Origin: Candidatus Zhuqueibacterota bacterium | Lineage (GTDB): Bacteria > SM23-31 > B21-G16 | Assembly (NCBI GenBank): GCA_003644825.1 | Contig: QNDJ01000038.1 | Coordinates: 1 to 9,319 of the forward strand | Direction of reading: 5' to 3' | DNA length: 9,319 nt | Shown here: positions 5,992 through 9,319 of the stretch, one piece after another | Layout of the letters: every line of letters starts with the position of its first letter | Position numbering within the stretch: position 1 is the stretch's first letter | Notes under the pieces: model-generated | Told to the model about the DNA's origin: nothing | The model's input: the letters and a program-made list of their open reading frames with translations, nothing else | Databases searched by the model: none | Program-made: the position numbers and the translations under genes

Positions 5992-6369
5992 ATGAAATGC
6001 ATTATCTTATCACATGGAGGGTTATCCCTTTCTCTTCTTAATACGGCTGAAAAAATCACCGGTAAACAGGAAGATATTATCTGTCTTTCAAATAATAATC
6101 TTTCTAACAAAGAGCTTGATAATTTACTAAGAAAGAACATAAATTCCATAGATAATAAAGAAGATATTCTTATTTTTGTTGGATTAAAAGGGGGAAGTTG
6201 CTGGAATACTGCTATTAGACAGATGAAACTGAATAAAAATATCCATATAATTTCGGGTGTTAATCTTCCAATGCTAATTACCTTTATAATAAAAAAGAAC
6301 AAACTCCCCCTCAATGAATTAATCAAGAAAATTGTTGATTCCGGAAAATCAGGTATCGTTTGTAAATAA
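5992..6369 (+). CDS. PTS mannose-family EIIA protein, probably regulatory
   Basis: Mannose-family EIIA takes a phosphoryl group from HPr on an N-terminal His and passes it to EIIB in the cytoplasm. The 125-residue product starts with MKCIILSHGG, placing the phospho-accepting His8 in the family SHG motif, and continues with a LLNTAEKITG helix. The GGS motif is present at 67-69, but followed by Cys70-Trp rather than the usual Pro-Phe/Tyr. The Asp normally three residues before GGS (Asp67 in E. coli ManX, which contacts the active His) is Gly64 here. GVNLPML (89-95) is the typical C-terminal signature. The gene lies five bases after hprK and 18 before an EIIB gene. Its Shine-Dalgarno is weak, with the nearest AGGAG 16 bases upstream inside hprK, so translation may be coupled. 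The family call is firm; a transport role is doubtful because no EIIC/EIID genes follow. Confidence 0.88.
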   Translation: MKCIILSHGGLSLSLLNTAEKITGKQEDIICLSNNNLSNKELDNLLRKNINSIDNKEDILIFVGLKGGSCWNTAIRQMKLNKNIHIISGVNLPMLITFIIKKNKLPLNELIKKIVDSGKSGIVCK

Positions 6370-6387
6370 CAGTAAATCTAAAAAAGA

Positions 6388-6906
6388 ATGATTAAACTGG
6401 TAAGAATAGATGATAGATTAATACACGGGCAGGTATTAATAGGATGGGGAGAATATATAAATCCAGACCGATTTGTACTCTGTAGTAATGAAATTGCCAG
6501 TAATCAGTGGGAAAAGGAACTATATCTTTCATCTGCACCATCAGATATTAAAATATCTGTTTTTACAGTAGATGAAACTATAGAAAATTTAAAAAAAGGT
6601 GAATTCAAGAAAGAAAAAATAATATTACTTGTAGAATCACCTGAAATATTAATAGAACTCCTTGATAAAGGATTAGAATTTAATAGTGTAAATATTGGCG
6701 GAATGCATCTTAAAAAGAACGGATTAAAAATTCTTCCATATATATACCTTGATAAAAAGGACATAAACAATTTCAAGTTACTATCTGAAAAAAATATTAA
6801 ACTTGAATGTCAGGAATTGCCCGATTCAAAAAAATATGATTTAATGAAATTATTAAAACCTTATCTTTCCGACTCAAATAAAGAGGTTGAAAATGCAGAA
6901 GTATAA
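6388..6906 (+). CDS. PTS mannose/sorbose-family EIIB protein
   Basis: Mannose/sorbose-family EIIB accepts phosphate from EIIA on a conserved His and normally donates it to a sugar carried by the membrane EIIC/EIID pair. The 172-residue product begins [16 protein letters not shown], with phospho-acceptor His13 and Arg10 in the RLIHGQV signature. The VNIGGMH segment (101-107) is the other hallmark of the family. The C-terminus is Lys/Glu-rich and ends ENAEV; its last codons overlap the start of leuS by 14 bases. With EIIA just upstream it forms the cytoplasmic half of a mannose-type phosphorelay, but EIIC and EIID are not present before leuS. It may therefore sense PEP or HPr status, or serve a transporter encoded elsewhere. 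A specific sugar cannot be assigned. Confidence 0.92.
   Translation: MIKLVRIDDRLIHGQVLIGWGEYINPDRFVLCSNEIASNQWEKELYLSSAPSDIKISVFTVDETIENLKKGEFKKEKIILLVESPEILIELLDKGLEFNSVNIGGMHLKKNGLKILPYIYLDKKDINNFKLLSEKNIKLECQELPDSKKYDLMKLLKPYLSDSNKEVENAEV
6883..6886 (+). promoter_or_regulatory. leuS ribosome binding site inside the EIIB gene
   Basis: GAGG lies six bases before ATG 6893 and within the final codons of the EIIB gene. The placement supports the leuS start and implies translational coupling with EIIB. Confidence 0.6.
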
Positions 6907-9319
6907 TCCAGAGGAAATAGAACTTAAATGGCAAAAAATATGGGCAGAAAAAAAGATATTCAAAACTGATAATAAAAGTGAAAAACCAAAATTTTACAAT
7001 CTTGAAATGTATCCTTATCCATCTGGCCGTCTTCATATGGGGCACGTAAGAAATTTTGCTATTGGTGATGTCTACAGCAGGTTCAAAAGGATGAATGGCT
7101 ATAATGTTTTATACCCTACAGGGTTTGATGCATTTGGTTTACCTGCTGAAAATGCTGCAATTAAACATAAGATTCATCCAAAAAAGTGGACTATGGACTG
7201 TATAAATACTATAATCGGGCAGATGAAAAGGCTCGGCTTCAGTTATGATTGGTCAAGGCTTTTATATACCTGTGATGAAAAATACTATAAATGGAATCAA
7301 TGGATTTTTTTAAAATTTTATGAAAGAGGTCTGGCCTATAAAAAAATAGCACCTGTGAACTGGTGCTCATCCTGTAAAACTGTCCTGGCAAATGAGCAGG
7401 TTGTCGATGGAAAATGCTGGCGGTGTAAATCTGATGTAGGTGAAAAACAGCTTGAACAATGGTTCTTTAAGATTACTGAATATGCAGAAGAACTGCTCAA
7501 TGATTTAAAAAAACTGAAAGGATGGCCTGAAAAAGTTAAAATTATGCAGGAAAACTGGATAGGAAAATCCGAAGGAACAATAATCGACTTCCCCGTTAAA
7601 GACTCAAACCTGAAAATACCAGCCTTTACAACACGAATCGATACTATATTTGGTGTAACATATATGGTGCTTGCACCCGAGCATCATATCATAAATGAAC
7701 TTATTAAAGAAAATGAAAATAAAGAAAAAATTTTAAATTTCATTAAAAATGTAAAAAAGAAATCAAGAATTGAAAGAACCGCTGAAGGAAAAGAAAAAGA
7801 AGGAATATTTATTAATAAATATTTTATCAATCCATTAAGCAGGGAATCCTGCCCTATATATATAGCTGATTATGTATTACCGGATTATGGAACAGGTGCA
7901 GTAATGGCAGTTCCTGCCCATGACCAGAGAGATTTTGAATTTGCTAAAAAATATAATCTTCCCATTAAAGTTGTTATTGTTCCCTCAAAAGATAAAACTA
8001 TTGAAGAAGAAAATATGAAAGAAGCATTTACAGATTATGGAATACTGGTCAATTCAGGAGAATTTAACGGCTTAAGCAGTGAAAATGCAATAGAAAAAAT
8101 TAACTACTACCTTGAAAAAGAAAAAACTGGAAAAAGAACAATTAACTATAGATTGAGAGACTGGCTTATCTCCCGTCAGCGGTACTGGGGTACGCCAATT
8201 CCAGTAATATATTGTCAAAGATGTGGAATAGTTCCTGTTCCAGAAGAAGAACTACCGGTTGTTCTTCCTGAAGATGTGGAATTCACAGGAAGAGGAAACC
8301 CTCTTGAAACTTCAAAAACATTTATCGATTGTAAATGCCCCGAATGCGGTGGAAAAGGAAGAAGAGAAACAGACACAATGGACACCTTTGTCGATAGCAG
8401 CTGGTATTTCTTAAGATTCATTACACCTCAATACTCAAGCCTTCCATTTGATCCGGAGCTCGCAAACAGATGGATGCCGGTTGACCAGTATATCGGTGGA
8501 ATTGAACATGCAATTCTTCATCTGCTATATTCTCGTTTCTTTACTAAAGCCCTAAAAGATATGAATCTTTTATCAGTAGATATTCCTTTTAAAAAACTAT
8601 TTACTCAGGGTATGGTAACAAAGGATGGTGTGGCAATGTCTAAATCCCTCGGGAATGTTGTTTTCCCGGAAGAAATAATTGGTAAATACGGGGTCGATGC
8701 TTCAAGATTATTTCTATTATTTACTTCACCTCCTGAAAAAGATATGGAATGGAGTGATAAAGGTATTAACGGTGCCTACAGATTCCTAAACAGAGTATGG
8801 AATCTCGTTATTGAAAACCTGAGTAAACTCACCACTGAAAGTCAGTTCGATTTTGAAAATCTCAATAAATTTGAAAAAGAAATCGTAAGAACAACAGACC
8901 ACACCATTAAGAAAGTCACCGATGATATAGAACGTTTTCATTTAAATACAGCTATCAGTAGTTTGATGGAGTTAACCAATCTACTTTACAGGTTTATATT
9001 AGAACCGGATAACCTGAAATCAAATTCGGGTAAAACAGTATTTACAAGAGCACTTAAAACTTTAATTCATCTACTACACCCTTTTACACCTCATATATGT
9101 GAAGAGTTATGGTCTATTATGGGCGAGACAAAATTGCTTTCTTTGATGAACTGGCCCGAATACAATACTGAATACTTAAAAAAAGAAGAGGTTACAATTG
9201 TAATACAGATCAATGGTAAAGTTAGAGGAAACATAAACGTACCTGTAAATGCACCAGAATCAGAAATAAAAGAAATCGCTCTTAAACTTAATAATATTAA
9301 AAAATATACAGAAAAAGGC
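6893..9319 (+). CDS. leuS: Leucyl-tRNA synthetase (3' end cut by window edge)
   Basis: LeuRS is the class I enzyme that charges tRNA-Leu with leucine and edits mischarged tRNA. The frame is open for 809 codons to the end of the window without a stop; the last visible residues ([10 protein letters not shown] and beyond) belong to the C-terminal domain, so only about 20-25 residues appear to be missing. The HIGH motif is HMGH at 48-51. A zinc module has Cys158, Cys161, Cys175 and Cys178. The CP1 editing domain shows TTRIDT (246-251) and [13 protein letters not shown] with Asp347. A second Cys-rich insert starts at Cys441/Cys444. WYFLRF and [17 protein letters not shown] mark the synthetic core. 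The KMSKS loop reads AMSKS (581-585), losing its first Lys but keeping Lys584. TTRIDT has Ile in place of the usual Pro. The start is ATG 6893, giving the canonical [14 protein letters not shown] beginning. Confidence 0.96.
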   Translation, partial: MQKYNPEEIELKWQKIWAEKKIFKTDNKSEKPKFYNLEMYPYPSGRLHMGHVRNFAIGDVYSRFKRMNGYNVLYPTGFDAFGLPAENAAIKHKIHPKKWTMDCINTIIGQMKRLGFSYDWSRLLYTCDEKYYKWNQWIFLKFYERGLAYKKIAPVNWCSSCKTVLANEQVVDGKCWRCKSDVGEKQLEQWFFKITEYAEELLNDLKKLKGWPEKVKIMQENWIGKSEGTIIDFPVKDSNLKIPAFTTRIDTIFGVTYMVLAPEHHIINELIKENENKEKILNFIKNVKKKSRIERTAEGKEKEGIFINKYFINPLSRESCPIYIADYVLPDYGTGAVMAVPAHDQRDFEFAKKYNLPIKVVIVPSKDKTIEEENMKEAFTDYGILVNSGEFNGLSSENAIEKINYYLEKEKTGKRTINYRLRDWLISRQRYWGTPIPVIYCQRCGIVPVPEEELPVVLPEDVEFTGRGNPLETSKTFIDCKCPECGGKGRRETDTMDTFVDSSWYFLRFITPQYSSLPFDPELANRWMPVDQYIGGIEHAILHLLYSRFFTKALKDMNLLSVDIPFKKLFTQGMVTKDGVAMSKSLGNVVFPEEIIGKYGVDASRLFLLFTSPPEKDMEWSDKGINGAYRFLNRVWNLVIENLSKLTTESQFDFENLNKFEKEIVRTTDHTIKKVTDDIERFHLNTAISSLMELTNLLYRFILEPDNLKSNSGKTVFTRALKTLIHLLHPFTPHICEELWSIMGETKLLSLMNWPEYNTEYLKKEEVTIVIQINGKVRGNINVPVNAPESEIKEIALKLNNIKKYTEKG

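Noticed and set aside
5976-6326. 116-residue minus-strand frame opposite EIIA
   Set aside because: The plus strand encodes a recognisable EIIA here; the antisense frame shows no family motifs.
8215-8421. 68-residue minus-strand frame near the end of the window
   Set aside because: It is antisense to the Cys-rich insert of leuS, which is unbroken and strongly conserved on the plus strand.

Overview
The window is an AT-rich stretch of bacterial chromosome (about one third G+C by eye) with every recognisable gene on the + strand and almost no space between them. Nothing looks mobile: there are no transposases, phage genes, CRISPR arrays, tRNAs or rRNAs, and the only recombinase is a housekeeping Xer protein. 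The proteins are normal-length bacterial housekeeping types. The AGA/AAA/ATA-rich codon use, zinc-binding S18, HPr kinase and mannose-type PTS proteins point to a low-G+C bacterium, possibly an uncultured lineage. I cannot name the phylum from sequence alone.

Region A (1-1520) is the classic ribosomal/replication cluster. It starts with a lysine-rich C-terminal tail at 1-99, probably ribosomal protein S6. A 136-base spacer follows, with a candidate promoter and an AT hairpin. Then come ssb (236-763), rpsR for a C+ (zinc) S18 (774-1001, TTG start) and rplI for L9 (1018-1461). A clear Rho-independent terminator at 1495-1520 closes the unit.

Region B (1521-4668) holds topA (DNA topoisomerase I with four C-terminal zinc fingers) followed by xerC. 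The xerC frame carries recognisable Xer N-terminal sequence upstream of its first ordinary start codon, inside the 3' end of topA. There is no ATG/GTG/TTG in frame for this part, so the start is unusual or involves a frameshift. This is the most curious spot in the window.

Region C (4669-6906) is a small regulatory block: a short ribosome hibernation factor (hpf), HPr kinase/phosphorylase (hprK), and the cytoplasmic EIIA and EIIB proteins of the mannose PTS family. No membrane EIIC/EIID genes follow, so this looks like a sensing or regulatory PTS branch rather than a sugar transporter. The EIIA keeps its phosphorylatable His8 but has Gly where the family usually has a conserved Asp next to the active site.

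Region D (6893-9319) is leuS, leucyl-tRNA synthetase, whose start overlaps the end of the EIIB gene by 14 bases and which runs off the end of the window. The layout suggests that topA-xerC-hpf-hprK-EIIA-EIIB-leuS may be co-transcribed, joining chromosome topology and dimer resolution, ribosome hibernation, carbon/PEP sensing and leucine tRNA charging. No stretch longer than 300 bases lacks a gene. I found no clearly new system; the best leads are the topA/xerC junction and the orphan PTS EIIA/EIIB pair tied to hprK and leuS.
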